Below, piece by piece: positions 28,333-38,107 of a stretch of 64,000 nucleotides of DNA. The stretch lies in contig CALLAW010000040.1 of the NCBI GenBank assembly GCA_938001865.1, positions 1 to 64,000 of the forward strand, given 5' to 3'. This DNA is from an uncultured Saprospiraceae bacterium. GTDB taxonomy: Bacteria; Bacteroidota; Bacteroidia; Chitinophagales; Saprospiraceae. The notes under the pieces were generated by a model. That model saw only the letters and a list, made by a program, of their open reading frames with translations. It did not search any database and was not told the origin of the DNA. Each line of letters begins with the position of its first letter. Position 1 is the stretch's first letter. Position numbers and translations under genes: made by a program.

Positions 28333-29358
28333 ATGAAAAAAATTGGAGTACTATTAGTCAATTTAGGGACACCTGACGGTCCAGATAGAGGTGCTGTATA
28401 TCGTTATCTCAAGGAGTTCCTGACAGATGGTCGTGTCATTGATTATCCTTGGTTGCCTCGTAATCTCCTCGTGAGAGGGATTATTGCCCCTTTCCGATCA
28501 GGCAGTAGTGCTAAGTTATACAAGAGACTCTGGACTCCCGAAGGATCACCCCTCAAGCAATATGGATTTGTCGTAAGAGATAAGTTGCAAGAGAGTCTTG
28601 GTGAGCAGTATCATGTGGAGTTAGCGATGAGATATCAGACTCCTGACTTGCCCCATGCTCTTGATAATCTCAAAAAACTCAATGTCTCTCAGATTATAGT
28701 CATTCCGATGTTTCCACAGTATGCATCTGCGACTACTGGATCTGTCCATCAAAGAGTGATGGAGTTAGTCTCTAAGTGGCAGGGGATCCCAGAGATTAGT
28801 TTTGCTAACTCTTATGCCAATGATAAGTATATTATCCAAGCTTTTGTCGATAATGCGAAGAAGTATGATATAGATTCGTACGACCATTTTGTTTTCAGTT
28901 TTCATGGAATTCCACAGCGCCAACTTACTAAGGCCTGCCATAATGATCACTGTCTCAAAGTAGAGAACTGTTGCAATGAACTCGTCGATGCCAACCAATT
29001 TTGTTATTCTGCGCAGTGTCATCAGACGGCTTATGCTATTGTCGATCAGCTCAACCTTCCTAAAGAAAAGTATACTGTCTGCTTTCAATCACGATTAGGG
29101 TTTGAAGATTGGACTCAGCCGTACACAAGTGATGTACTCGAGCACTTGGTCGAGAGTGGCAATAAGAGAGTATTGGTGTTTTCGCCAGCATTCGTAGCAG
29201 ACTGCCTTGAGACGACTATAGAGATTGGTTATGAGTATAAAGAAGAGTTCGACGAAGCAGGGGGAGAAGCACTAGACTTGGTAGAGAGTCTAAATGATAA
29301 TGATCTTTGGATCCAATCTATCAAAGAAATGGTACTACAGCGAGCTATTTTAGCCTAG
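28333..29358 (+). CDS. hemH: Ferrochelatase, with internal Cys-rich [2Fe-2S]-type segment
   Basis: 341 residues. Starts KKIGVLLVNLGTPDGPDRGAV; family motifs are PFRSGSSAKLYKRLWTPEGSPL, catalytic His191 in FSFHGIP and Glu293 in DCLETTIEIGYEY. Inserts ferrous iron into protoporphyrin IX or coproporphyrin III at the membrane surface. Residues 202-229 hold six Cys (202, 207, 213, 214, 224, 229). This is the position where one class of bacterial ferrochelatases, described from Myxococcus xanthus, binds a [2Fe-2S] cluster through four internal Cys. The last 14 nt overlap the convergent psd gene. Confidence 0.95.
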   Translation: MKKIGVLLVNLGTPDGPDRGAVYRYLKEFLTDGRVIDYPWLPRNLLVRGIIAPFRSGSSAKLYKRLWTPEGSPLKQYGFVVRDKLQESLGEQYHVELAMRYQTPDLPHALDNLKKLNVSQIIVIPMFPQYASATTGSVHQRVMELVSKWQGIPEISFANSYANDKYIIQAFVDNAKKYDIDSYDHFVFSFHGIPQRQLTKACHNDHCLKVENCCNELVDANQFCYSAQCHQTAYAIVDQLNLPKEKYTVCFQSRLGFEDWTQPYTSDVLEHLVESGNKRVLVFSPAFVADCLETTIEIGYEYKEEFDEAGGEALDLVESLNDNDLWIQSIKEMVLQRAILA

Positions 29359-29998
29359 CAATAGGATCGGTATTTCCTCGGACCACTTGATCCAGTTCCA
29401 CTAAGATCTCAGAGTCTACAGGGATGATAAGATCCACACGAGACCCAAATTTGATGAAGCCATATTCATCTCCTTGATTCAGTTGGTCTCCCTCTTTGAC
29501 GGTAGTAACGATTCTTCTCGCCAGAGCACCTGCAATTTGCTTAAGCATAATGATTGCACCAGTCTTACTTTCTAATACTGTGTAGCACCTTTCATTTTCA
29601 GTACTCGATTTTGGATTCCAAGCTGGCATATATTTACCATTGTAATGGGTTACTTGCTTTACCTTACTTGATACTGGGGCTCTATTGACATGGACATTGA
29701 GCGGTGACATGAAGATTGAAATCTGAAGTCTTTCTTCTTTAAAATATTCCTTCTCCATAATCTTCTCGATGACTACTACTTTGCCATCTGCTGGAGCATA
29801 GAGGAGAGTATCGTCCACTTTCGGAATATCCCGATTTGGGTTTCTGAAAAATGATAGGATGAAAATAAAAAATCCAAGTGCTACTAGAGCAATCAGTGAA
29901 GTGACACTCGTCGGTAAATACGCCACGCTTAACCCAACGATGCAAGAAAGAATAAGAAATACTAATATGATGGTAGGGTACCCAGTTTTGTGGATCAT
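29345..29998 (-). CDS. psd: Phosphatidylserine decarboxylase, short form (psd)
   Basis: 217 residues, the short archaeal-type Psd. Two hydrophobic helices (about 9-50) anchor it in the inner membrane. Family features: FFRNPNRDIP, YAPADGKVVVIEKI, ISIFMSPLNVHVNRAPVSS, and the self-cleavage site near the C-terminus, KFGSRVDLIIP, where the Ser would become the pyruvoyl group. It converts phosphatidylserine to phosphatidylethanolamine. Its start lies 9 nt after cdsA ends, so the two phospholipid genes form an operon; no phosphatidylserine synthase gene is in view. Confidence 0.92.
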   Translation of the reverse strand: MIHKTGYPTIILVFLILSCIVGLSVAYLPTSVTSLIALVALGFFIFILSFFRNPNRDIPKVDDTLLYAPADGKVVVIEKIMEKEYFKEERLQISIFMSPLNVHVNRAPVSSKVKQVTHYNGKYMPAWNPKSSTENERCYTVLESKTGAIIMLKQIAGALARRIVTTVKEGDQLNQGDEYGFIKFGSRVDLIIPVDSEILVELDQVVRGNTDPIARLK

Positions 29999-30007
29999 TG
30001 TATTGAA

Positions 30008-30811
30008 TTAGACCGCAAGATAGTGAGTTATTACAAAAAAAGGTCCTGCAAAGATAAATCCATCAAATCGATCAAAGTATCCACCATGACCAGGGATCAA
30101 GTTGCTCGAGTCTTTTACGCCAAATGTACGCTTGATTTTAGATTGGACCAGATCACCATACGAGCAGGCAAGCCATGTGATTATCCCCAATAAGATTACA
30201 CCAAAGGTATCAATGTCGATACAAGAGTAAGCCCAAATGAGTGAGCAGACTAGTGCCACTAATCCTCCACCTAGCAACCCTTCAATTGTCTTTTTTGGAG
30301 AGACATTTTCTAAGAGTTTTCGTTTCCCAAAGTTTTTCCCAAAGTAATAAGCTCCAACATCACTTGACCAGATCAGTGTAAAGTATAATAAGAGTACAGG
30401 ATATGATTCTGTTACATCTACCATATAATTTGCTAGGATACCAAGACACATCCCAGGGTAGATCAATGAACCAAAGATTAGTTGAGTATTAGATAGTGTC
30501 AATCGTGGAAAATAGAGAAATACAACATATGCGATACATTGAATAACGACCAAATAGGACAACCAATCTCCGATTGGATTGAAGAATCCTATGACACCAC
30601 CAATCAAAGAAAGAACAAATACAGATTGTCGCGATATTCGAGATGCTTGAGCAAAGAACGTAGATAACTCATAGCTACACAGTAACAAGAGTAAAGCTAA
30701 AAATATCATGATGAATGCAGACGGTGAAATCGATACCAAAATACACCCAATACCGATGAGCAACCCACTAATGACTCTCAAGCTACTATTTGGAAGGTTT
30801 TTTAACTGCAT
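30008..30811 (-). CDS. cdsA: Phosphatidate cytidylyltransferase
   Basis: 267 residues with seven or eight membrane helices. The CDP-diglyceride synthase signature is intact near the C-terminus: SKIKRTFGVKDSSNLIPGHG then GYFDRFDG. VSPKKTIEGLLGG and the Asp of WSSDVGAYYFGK are also typical. Makes CDP-diacylglycerol from phosphatidate and CTP, the precursor of phosphatidylserine used by the downstream psd product. Divergent from pdxJ with 65 nt between starts. Confidence 0.95.
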   Translation of the reverse strand: MQLKNLPNSSLRVISGLLIGIGCILVSISPSAFIMIFLALLLLLCSYELSTFFAQASRISRQSVFVLSLIGGVIGFFNPIGDWLSYLVVIQCIAYVVFLYFPRLTLSNTQLIFGSLIYPGMCLGILANYMVDVTESYPVLLLYFTLIWSSDVGAYYFGKNFGKRKLLENVSPKKTIEGLLGGGLVALVCSLIWAYSCIDIDTFGVILLGIITWLACSYGDLVQSKIKRTFGVKDSSNLIPGHGGYFDRFDGFIFAGPFFVITHYLAV

Positions 30812-30876
30812 GATGTCTTATCTTGATGTAGCTTTGTAACTTTATTGACATAACTTATCCAATCGATCTCACTCAT

Positions 30877-31593
30877 ATGGCTGTAAAATTAAGCGTAAAT
30901 ATTAACAAAGTTGCTCTTATTCGTAACTCTAGAGGGGGCAACCTCCCAAACCTCAAACAAGTGGCCATTGATTGCGAAGAATTTGGCGCTGATGGTATTA
31001 CAGTCCATCCGAGACCTGACGAAAGACATGTCAGATATAGCGATCTTCCAGTATTGAAAGAGTGCAATACCACAGAGTTCAATATTGAAGGTTATCCAAG
31101 CGAACAATTCTTAAATCATGTTAAAACAGTTAAACCACATCAATGTACATTGGTGCCTGACCCCCCTGGAGTATTGACAAGCTCAGAAGGTTGGGATGTA
31201 CTTAGACATAAGGAGTTGTTAAGTAGAGTAATTGCCTCACTCCAAGATGATGGGATCAGAGTATCTTTATTCATGGAACCTGACGCTAAGCAGATGAGCT
31301 ACGCTAAAGAAGTCGGAGCAGATAGAGTAGAGCTGTACACGGGTCGATATGCTGATAACTACCATGATGACAGAGAGTTAGCCGTCGCTGAGCATGTGGG
31401 AGCAGGCAGAGAAGCTAACCTTCTAGGACTTGGTCTCAATGCAGGACACGATCTTAATCTAGATAATCTAGCTTACTATTGTCAACAGGTACCTGGATTA
31501 CTAGAAGTCTCTATTGGGCATGCATTGATTACAGACTCTCTCTATTATGGACTGCAGAATACGATAATGATGTATTTACAGAAGTGTAAATAG
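30877..31593 (+). CDS. pdxJ: Pyridoxine 5'-phosphate synthase
   Basis: 238 residues, as for E. coli PdxJ (243). LSVNINKVALIRNSRGGN at the start binds phosphate; DGITVHPRPDERHVRYSD, CTLVPDPPGVLTSSEGWD, VELYTGRYADNY and GLGLNAGHDLNLDNL are family signatures, the last containing the catalytic loop His. A TIM barrel that condenses 3-amino-1-hydroxyacetone phosphate with deoxyxylulose phosphate to PNP, in the DXP-dependent vitamin B6 pathway. It stands alone; the 188 nt after it lead to the susC promoter. Confidence 0.96.
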   Translation: MAVKLSVNINKVALIRNSRGGNLPNLKQVAIDCEEFGADGITVHPRPDERHVRYSDLPVLKECNTTEFNIEGYPSEQFLNHVKTVKPHQCTLVPDPPGVLTSSEGWDVLRHKELLSRVIASLQDDGIRVSLFMEPDAKQMSYAKEVGADRVELYTGRYADNYHDDRELAVAEHVGAGREANLLGLGLNAGHDLNLDNLAYYCQQVPGLLEVSIGHALITDSLYYGLQNTIMMYLQKCK

Positions 31594-31691
31594 CTCAATC
31601 TAATTTGTAACAATGTAGGCTAGCTGACGATCTGTCACTATTAACTTTTCATTTAAATATTTAATATTTTCTTAACTTAGAGTTAATGTTC

Positions 31692-31699
31692 TATATTTG
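31692..31699 (+). promoter_or_regulatory. -7 box (TATATTTG) before the susC-susD operon
   Basis: TATATTTG matches TAnnTTTG exactly, 83 nt before the susC ATG, so the mRNA would carry a leader of about 75 nt. No TTG is visible at the -33 position, so activation by a regulator is possible. Confidence 0.4.
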
Positions 31700-31781
31700 G
31701 CTAGACAATGAATAGACTTAATCACTCTATTTGCCAAATTGTAACGAAATATTCATTAGTTAACTAAATTATTTTATTTGT

Positions 31782-34700
31782 ATGAAAAAACTATCACTAT
31801 TGATGTTATTGCTTGCATTCTGTGTTACGCTGGGACTCTCTCAGCGGACTGTATCAGGTGTAATAGCTGATGACACTGGCGAAGCTCTCATTGGAGTTAA
31901 TGTCATTGAGAAAGGTACCACTAACGGTACGATTACTGATCTTGACGGATCATTTTCATTAAATGTATCTGATGCAGCTGAGATGCTCGTTGTGAGTTAC
32001 ACAGGATTTGCTACTCAGGAAATTGATATTTCTAATGGGTTGAACAAGGTTTCGGTAACTCTTGCAGAAGGTGCAGTATTAGATGAGATCGTAGTTACTG
32101 CGGCTGGTCTTGAGAAGAACAAAAGAACACTTGGTTATGCAGTGCAAAATGTAGATCCTGAAGATATCTTATCTTCTAAGGAGGTCAATTTTGTAGATGC
32201 ACTTAACTCCAAGGTTGCTGGTGTATCTGTTGTAAGTAGCTCTGGATCTCCAGGGGCATCATCTAATATCAGGATTAGAGGATCTATCTCTATTAATGGA
32301 TCTAACAGTCCATTATTTGTTGTAGATGGTGTACCTATCGACAACTCTTCAGTAGGTACAGGTGCTGATCCAGGATCTTCTGCAGTGTCAGGTGTTGATT
32401 TCTCCAATAGAGCAATTGACTTAAATCCCAATGACATAGAAACATTGACTGTACTCAAAGGTGCTGCTGCGACTGCACTTTACGGTGTAAGAGCTGCCAA
32501 TGGAGCTATTGTTGTTACGACTAAGAGAGGAGAAGCTGGCAAGCCAAGAGTTACATTAAGCGCTACATACGGAGTCGATGATGTAAATAAGCTTCCACAA
32601 AGACAGTTTACATATGCTCAAGGTAGACCATTAGGCGGAGTGCCGACTTGGAGAGGTCCTGAGACACTTGAAGGATTTTCATGGGGTCCAGAAATCTCAA
32701 GCTTAGAGTTTGATGGTGATGCTGATTACCCTTATGATTCAAGAGGTAGACTAGTACCTATGGGTGAAGGCAATGGAGTAGCAGCTGAAGCTTATACTCC
32801 ATATGATTTCTTCGTAAGAGGAAGTACTTATGATCTCAATGCCAGTGTATCAGGCGGATCAGATGCATTCAAGTACTTCATGTCATTTGGTAGACTCTCT
32901 CAGACTGGTATCATTCCAAATTCAGAATTTGCTAGAAATTCATTTAGAGTAAATACTAACTCTCAGATAACTGACAAGCTTGATGTTGGTGTAGATATGA
33001 ATTATGTAAACTCTGGTGGAACTAGACTACAAAGAGGATCTAACTTGAGAGGTGTAATGCTAGGACTACTGAGAAATACACCAACATTTGATATAGGTGA
33101 TGGATTGACAGGTCAAGCTGCAGCAGATAATGTAGGTTCATATGAGTTGCCTGATGGTACTCAGAGATCTTATAGAGCTGGTATCTATGATAATCCATAT
33201 TGGGTGGTCAATAAGAATCAGTCATTAGATGACGTAAATAGAGTGATTGGAAACGTAAACTTCGGATACCAGTTAGCACCTCAATTGAGACTAGGATATA
33301 AGTTGGGTCTGGATACTTACAGCGATGGAAGATTAGATGCTGAGGATATTGTGCCAAGACAAGGAAGTACTACTCCTTGGGGAGCTGGAGCTGTTGCTCA
33401 GCATGACATCTCTAACAGAGATATTAACTCTGATTTGACATTAGCATATAATAATCAAGTCTCAGACAATTTTGGATTTTCTGCATTAGGTGGATTCAAT
33501 CTTTTTGATAATAACTATGCAAGAAGAACTTCTAGAGGAACAACGCTTGCATCACCTAACTTCTACCATATCAGTAACGCTGCAGACATCCAAGCAGAAG
33601 AGATTATAGATAGAAAGAGAATACTAGGACTCTATGCGACTACTGATTTTAACTTTGGCGAGTTCTTATTCTTGAACTTAACAGGACGGAATGACTGGTC
33701 TTCAACGCTTCCGGCAGCAAATAACTCATATCAGTCATACTCAGCGAGTCTCGGATTTGCATTTACTGAGTTGCTAAACTTAAATTCAAACTTTTTGAAT
33801 TATGGTAAGTTGAGACTCTCAGCAGGAAAGGTTGGACTTGATGCCAATACATTTGTAACAAATAATGTGTTTAATCAGGCATCAATCGGTGGTGATGGAT
33901 TTATCACAACGCTTGATTTCCCAGCTCTTGGTACAAGTTCTTTTGAGAGAGACGTGCAATTAGCTAACAATGCGATCGTTCCAGAGTCGACAATATCATT
34001 TGAAATCGGTGGAGAGTTCAAATTCCTCAGAGATAGATTAGGTGTTGATGTTAACTACTTCAATGCGGAGTCAAGTGATGTAATCATTGCAGTGGAAGTA
34101 TCACCAACAACTGGTTATACCAATGCAGTACAAAATGCAGCAGTTATTACAAATGAAGGATGGGAAATTACTGGATATGCTAACCCTATCCAAAGAGAAG
34201 GATTCAGATGGGATACAGAAGTTAACTTTACAGCAATGGAAAATACTGTTGAAAGTCTTGCTGAAGATCTAGAAACTGATTTCTTAGCTGGATTTACAAG
34301 TACATCAGCTAGAGCAGTAGCAGGTCAGCCATTCTCAACAATCTACGGAATTGGATTCCAAAGAAATGATGATGGACAAGTGATTGTTGGTGCAGATGGG
34401 TGGCCACTTGTAGATGCTACACCTAAGGCTATCGCTGACCCTAATCCAGATTGGACAGCTGGTTGGAGAAACTCATTTACATTTAAAGGAGTGACTGTTT
34501 CAGGATTGTTAGACATTAGACAAGGTGGATCAGTATGGTGTGGTACTTGTGGTATCATTGACTATTTTGGTACTTCTGCTCAGTCTGCGGAAGAGAGAGA
34601 TGATGTCGTTATCTTTAATGGAGTAGTGAATACAGGTACAGCTGACGAACCAGTCTATGTTGACAACAATACACCTGTTGCATTGGCTGATCCTACAAGT

Positions 34701-35009
34701 GCAAATGGTCAAAACGATTACTATAGAGTAAGATATGGTTTCGGTGGTATCGCTGAGATGAATGTATTTGATGCATCATGGGTAAGATTGAGAGAGTTGA
34801 CTGTAGGATTCAGTGTGCCAAGTGAGAAGTTAACTGGAATCGAAGCAGTAGATGTTTCTCTTTCAGGTAGAAACCTTTGGTTGAAAACTGAATATCCTGG
34901 AATTGACCCAGAGACTAACTTATCTGGTGACTCTAATGGATACGGTCTCGATTACTTCAATAACCCAAATACACGTAGCTATTCTGCTACTGTGAAACTT
35001 TCATTCTAA
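31782..35009 (+). CDS. SusC/RagA-family TonB-dependent outer membrane transporter
   Basis: 1075 residues. Signal peptide 1-20; a carboxypeptidase-regulatory-like domain (RTVSGVIADDTGEALIGVNV, to about 95); a DEIVVTA box at about 105 that serves as the TonB box; the plug (IRIRGSISINGSNSPLFVVDGVPID, TVLKGAAATALYGVRAANGAIVVTT); then the long barrel with many aromatic-ended strands and a final Phe (VKLSF). Works with SusD as a lidded importer driven by TonB; peptide or glycan substrates are both known for such pairs. First gene of a four-gene operon with SusD-like, an unknown secreted protein and a lipoprotein. No polysaccharide hydrolase lies nearby, so the substrate is open. Confidence 0.95.
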   Translation: MKKLSLLMLLLAFCVTLGLSQRTVSGVIADDTGEALIGVNVIEKGTTNGTITDLDGSFSLNVSDAAEMLVVSYTGFATQEIDISNGLNKVSVTLAEGAVLDEIVVTAAGLEKNKRTLGYAVQNVDPEDILSSKEVNFVDALNSKVAGVSVVSSSGSPGASSNIRIRGSISINGSNSPLFVVDGVPIDNSSVGTGADPGSSAVSGVDFSNRAIDLNPNDIETLTVLKGAAATALYGVRAANGAIVVTTKRGEAGKPRVTLSATYGVDDVNKLPQRQFTYAQGRPLGGVPTWRGPETLEGFSWGPEISSLEFDGDADYPYDSRGRLVPMGEGNGVAAEAYTPYDFFVRGSTYDLNASVSGGSDAFKYFMSFGRLSQTGIIPNSEFARNSFRVNTNSQITDKLDVGVDMNYVNSGGTRLQRGSNLRGVMLGLLRNTPTFDIGDGLTGQAAADNVGSYELPDGTQRSYRAGIYDNPYWVVNKNQSLDDVNRVIGNVNFGYQLAPQLRLGYKLGLDTYSDGRLDAEDIVPRQGSTTPWGAGAVAQHDISNRDINSDLTLAYNNQVSDNFGFSALGGFNLFDNNYARRTSRGTTLASPNFYHISNAADIQAEEIIDRKRILGLYATTDFNFGEFLFLNLTGRNDWSSTLPAANNSYQSYSASLGFAFTELLNLNSNFLNYGKLRLSAGKVGLDANTFVTNNVFNQASIGGDGFITTLDFPALGTSSFERDVQLANNAIVPESTISFEIGGEFKFLRDRLGVDVNYFNAESSDVIIAVEVSPTTGYTNAVQNAAVITNEGWEITGYANPIQREGFRWDTEVNFTAMENTVESLAEDLETDFLAGFTSTSARAVAGQPFSTIYGIGFQRNDDGQVIVGADGWPLVDATPKAIADPNPDWTAGWRNSFTFKGVTVSGLLDIRQGGSVWCGTCGIIDYFGTSAQSAEERDDVVIFNGVVNTGTADEPVYVDNNTPVALADPTSANGQNDYYRVRYGFGGIAEMNVFDASWVRLRELTVGFSVPSEKLTGIEAVDVSLSGRNLWLKTEYPGIDPETNLSGDSNGYGLDYFNNPNTRSYSATVKLSF

Positions 35010-35031
35010 TTACTACAAAACTTATAAAGAA

Positions 35032-36414
35032 ATGAAACAAACAAAATATATAATATTATTAGTCATAGGGTTATTGAGCTTTAGTGCTTGTACTGATACC
35101 CTCACTGAAATCAATACAGATCCTTCAAGATTAACAGAAGTTGATCTGCGATTGATGTTACCAGAGGCAATTGCTCAATCATTCTTCAATGAAGGAGGTA
35201 ATCAAGCTAGAGTAGCTGGTCTTATCATGAAGCAATTCGAAGGTCTTGATGCTCAGCAGATAGATTATGGTAATTATAACATTGCTGCCAATGCGATGGA
35301 TAACTACTGGAATTTTGGATTGTATGCAGGATCACTTAGAGCCTGTCAAGCGATCATAGAGAAGTCCGAAGAAGTTGGATCTTCTTCATTCTATGCTGGA
35401 GTTGCCAAAATATTAATGGCAAATCAATACGGAATAGCAACATCAATGTTTGGTGATATTCCGATGACTGAGGCGTTAAGAGGAATCGAGTTTTTGCAAC
35501 CTTCTTATGATTCTCAAGAGTCAGTATATGCTGGAGTACAGTCTATGTTAGATGAGGGGATTGCCGATCTAGCTTCTGCTGAAGGCTATGCTGGTGGTGA
35601 CCTTGTATTCGGTGGAGATGCTGCTAATTGGATAGCAACAGCTCATGCTTTCAAAGCAAGATATTATCTTCAAGTATCTAAGAGAAGTGCTACAGGCATG
35701 TCTGATGCACTTGCCTCAATAGGTAATGCATTTGCAGATGCTAGTGCACAACCCAATCTTACATTCGATGATTCTCAGATTGGTAATCATGCTCTTGCAA
35801 AATTTGGAACTGAAAGACCTGGAACATTAGGATTCCATCCTGACTTTGCAGCAATGCTTACTGACGATCCTAGAGGGAGTTCTTACTTCTTACCAGATAC
35901 AGTAGAGTCTATGATCTCTTACCAATATTGGGGATTTGACAACCTTGTGTGGGCACAAAACAATGCAACTCTACCACTCATCTCTTATGTCGAACTCAAG
36001 ATGATGGAAGCTGAAATTACAGCAGCAAACGGTGGCGATGCAAGTGCTATGCTTGAAGAAGCTATATTGGCATCTATGGCAATGGTAGGAGTAGAAGACG
36101 GCGGATATGCTGCGGCTAATAGCAGTCTGTCTGGCATGTCATCTGATGAGGCTATTGAGAAGATTATGACTGAGGCTTATAAGGCGTATTACGGATTCAA
36201 TTTCCATGGGACATGGTCCAATTATAGAAGAACGGGATATCCAGCAATTACGCCACAGAATAATGAAGCAAATGGATTGAATCCAGGTGGACAAGTACCT
36301 AGAAGATTCCTCTATGCAGATTCTGAATCAGCAACTAACTCAGCAAATCTAGAAGCTGCACAAGCTGCGCAATCTGGAGCTCTACTCAATATTGACGTGT
36401 GGGCATTTGAATAA
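35032..36414 (+). CDS. SusD/RagB-family surface lipoprotein
   Basis: 460 residues. Lipobox LLSFSAC at about 14-20 with the Cys as lipid anchor. Typical SusD features: EINTDPSRLTEVDL after the anchor, AKILMANQYGIATSMFGDIPMTEALRG, ESVYAGVQSMLDEGIADL, AHAFKARYYLQVSKR and a C-terminal FNFHGTWSNYRRTGYP region. It caps the SusC barrel at the cell surface. The 22-nt gap to susC supports co-transcription. Closest in pattern to the SusD-like_2 subgroup, by my reading. Confidence 0.92.
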   Translation: MKQTKYIILLVIGLLSFSACTDTLTEINTDPSRLTEVDLRLMLPEAIAQSFFNEGGNQARVAGLIMKQFEGLDAQQIDYGNYNIAANAMDNYWNFGLYAGSLRACQAIIEKSEEVGSSSFYAGVAKILMANQYGIATSMFGDIPMTEALRGIEFLQPSYDSQESVYAGVQSMLDEGIADLASAEGYAGGDLVFGGDAANWIATAHAFKARYYLQVSKRSATGMSDALASIGNAFADASAQPNLTFDDSQIGNHALAKFGTERPGTLGFHPDFAAMLTDDPRGSSYFLPDTVESMISYQYWGFDNLVWAQNNATLPLISYVELKMMEAEITAANGGDASAMLEEAILASMAMVGVEDGGYAAANSSLSGMSSDEAIEKIMTEAYKAYYGFNFHGTWSNYRRTGYPAITPQNNEANGLNPGGQVPRRFLYADSESATNSANLEAAQAAQSGALLNIDVWAFE

Positions 36415-36432
36415 TAGATTGTAACTTTTTAT

Positions 36433-37158
36433 ATGTTAATGTTCAGAATCATATCACTTATTACAGGTTTAGTCTTTTGCCTGAGTTATAACACTCAAGG
36501 TCAATTTACTGAAGTCAACTCTACAGTGTTGAAGCAAAATCCTGATGACTTGGTCAATTATCAAGCAATGTCTACTTACGGCTTGAATACGTTTGACTTA
36601 AGGGATTTCACACCAGATGGTTCGCCATACTATGGTGATAAGTGGTATGATGGTACGCTTGTTTTATTTGATGACAAAGAGATTAAGTGTCCAATGTTGT
36701 TTGACGTTGAAGATCAAGAGTTCTTTATCCAACTCAATGATGAAATCTTCTTACTCCCTAATGGTGTAGTCAAGAGGTTCCAATTGGGACCTGATGAAGA
36801 CGGGTCGCAAACCTCAACGACATACTACAGCATGTCTACTTCTAATAGTGTGATCTATTATGAATTGCTTGGAAAGCAAGGGGACATATCTCTTATCAAA
36901 TTATTTGATGTGAAGATAATAGCACCCAATTACAATCCAGCAATTGATGTAGGCACTCACAAGAAGACTTATGTCAAAAAAGAAACTTTAGCTCTGATGG
37001 ACAAGAGTACTTTCATTGAGCTAAGGAAGCCAAGAAATAAAACATTTAAAAAGTTTAATAACACTGCTCTACAACAAGCCTTGAAAAAAGGCAATGTAAG
37101 TTTTGATGATGAAGAATCAATTCTTGCAATTTTAAATAACAATTTTAAAAATTTATAA
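36433..37158 (+). CDS. Unrecognised secreted protein in the SusCD operon
   Basis: 241 residues. A signal peptide (MLMFRIISLITGLVFCLSYNTQGQ, no lipobox) means export to the periplasm or beyond; a start at 36439 is also possible. The body is mixed alpha/beta, with a segment WYDGTLVLFDDKEIKCPMLF / IQLNDEIFLLPNGVVKRFQL that looks like the short paired-strand surface proteins common in Bacteroidota. The C-terminal 60 residues are basic and helical (RKPRNKTFKKFNN, ALQQALKKGN). It starts 18 nt after susD and ends 1 nt before the next gene, so it belongs to the importer operon. Function not assigned. Confidence 0.65.
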   Translation: MLMFRIISLITGLVFCLSYNTQGQFTEVNSTVLKQNPDDLVNYQAMSTYGLNTFDLRDFTPDGSPYYGDKWYDGTLVLFDDKEIKCPMLFDVEDQEFFIQLNDEIFLLPNGVVKRFQLGPDEDGSQTSTTYYSMSTSNSVIYYELLGKQGDISLIKLFDVKIIAPNYNPAIDVGTHKKTYVKKETLALMDKSTFIELRKPRNKTFKKFNNTALQQALKKGNVSFDDEESILAILNNNFKNL

Positions 37159-37159
37159 A

Positions 37160-38077
37160 ATGAAAATAAATAACATTTTTTCAGTAATGATGATTTTCAT
37201 GCTACTGTTAGCAGTAGGGTGTCAAGATGACCCAATTATTGACAAAGCTGAAGATACACTCTTTGAAGAAGGAGGTGCAACTGTTGCAGCTACAGCTTCA
37301 GGAAACGAATTCAACTTAACTGACTATTTAACTGGTCAAGATAATGTTCCAGTTACTTATTCAGTAACGACTACAGGTGAGGATGTTTCTAGCCTTAACT
37401 CTTTTATCTCATATAATGGAGGTAATGTAAACAGCTTAACGGATTTTGAAAGCTTTCCTTCGGAAGGAAGTATAGATATTGTTCAAGCAGCACAAGCTTG
37501 TGGGATTAATCCTGATGATTTGGTAGCAGGAGATTTTTTCACAGTGAGTTTTGATAATGTAACTACTGATTCTGGACTATTTGCAACGGGTGCTGGATTT
37601 AGAATTGACGTAGTAGAAGTATTCAAATCGGCACTAGCAGGAGTGTTCGACGCGGTAGTTACATCTACTAATCAAGCAGCTGGTATTGGTTGGGATGATT
37701 GTGCAGGTAACGAATGGACTGGATTAGTTGAATGGGAAAGACAACATACTCTTCCTGAAGATGATGGAATTTACAGAGTATTGACTACAGCTCCAACTAC
37801 TGAGGTATTTGAAGACGCATCACATGGTGCTTACTATAGCTGTTATGGAACAGATGCACAAGCTAACCTGCCAAATGGTGATCTTAGAGTCACTGATACA
37901 GATGGTGTACTGGCAATTACAGGAGCATCTCAATGGGGTGAAGTTTATGCTGTGACTGATGTTGTAGTAGATGGCACAGTATTGACATTTAACTGGACCA
38001 ACGATTATGGCGAAGGAGCTGCAATTCAACTTACTAGACAAGATGGTGTAGATTGGCCAGCAGACCTTTCAAATTAG
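37160..38077 (+). CDS. Putative substrate-binding lipoprotein in the SusCD operon
   Basis: 305 residues. Lipobox LLLAVGC with lipid Cys at about 21. The mature part starts with an acidic linker, then beta-rich segments (FNLTDYLTGQDNVPVTYSVTT, DFFTVSFDNVTTDSGLFATGAGFRIDVVEVF) and a C-terminal domain with paired Cys, WDDCAGNEW and YYSCYGTD, which could form a disulfide. The position as last gene of susC-susD-X-Y resembles SusE/SusF-type surface binders, but the fold is not recognised. A strong hairpin terminator follows 30 nt after the stop. Confidence 0.6.
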   Translation: MKINNIFSVMMIFMLLLAVGCQDDPIIDKAEDTLFEEGGATVAATASGNEFNLTDYLTGQDNVPVTYSVTTTGEDVSSLNSFISYNGGNVNSLTDFESFPSEGSIDIVQAAQACGINPDDLVAGDFFTVSFDNVTTDSGLFATGAGFRIDVVEVFKSALAGVFDAVVTSTNQAAGIGWDDCAGNEWTGLVEWERQHTLPEDDGIYRVLTTAPTTEVFEDASHGAYYSCYGTDAQANLPNGDLRVTDTDGVLAITGASQWGEVYAVTDVVVDGTVLTFNWTNDYGEGAAIQLTRQDGVDWPADLSN

Positions 38078-38107
38078 GAAGGATATTGTCAATCTAAAAA
38101 AGAAGAT

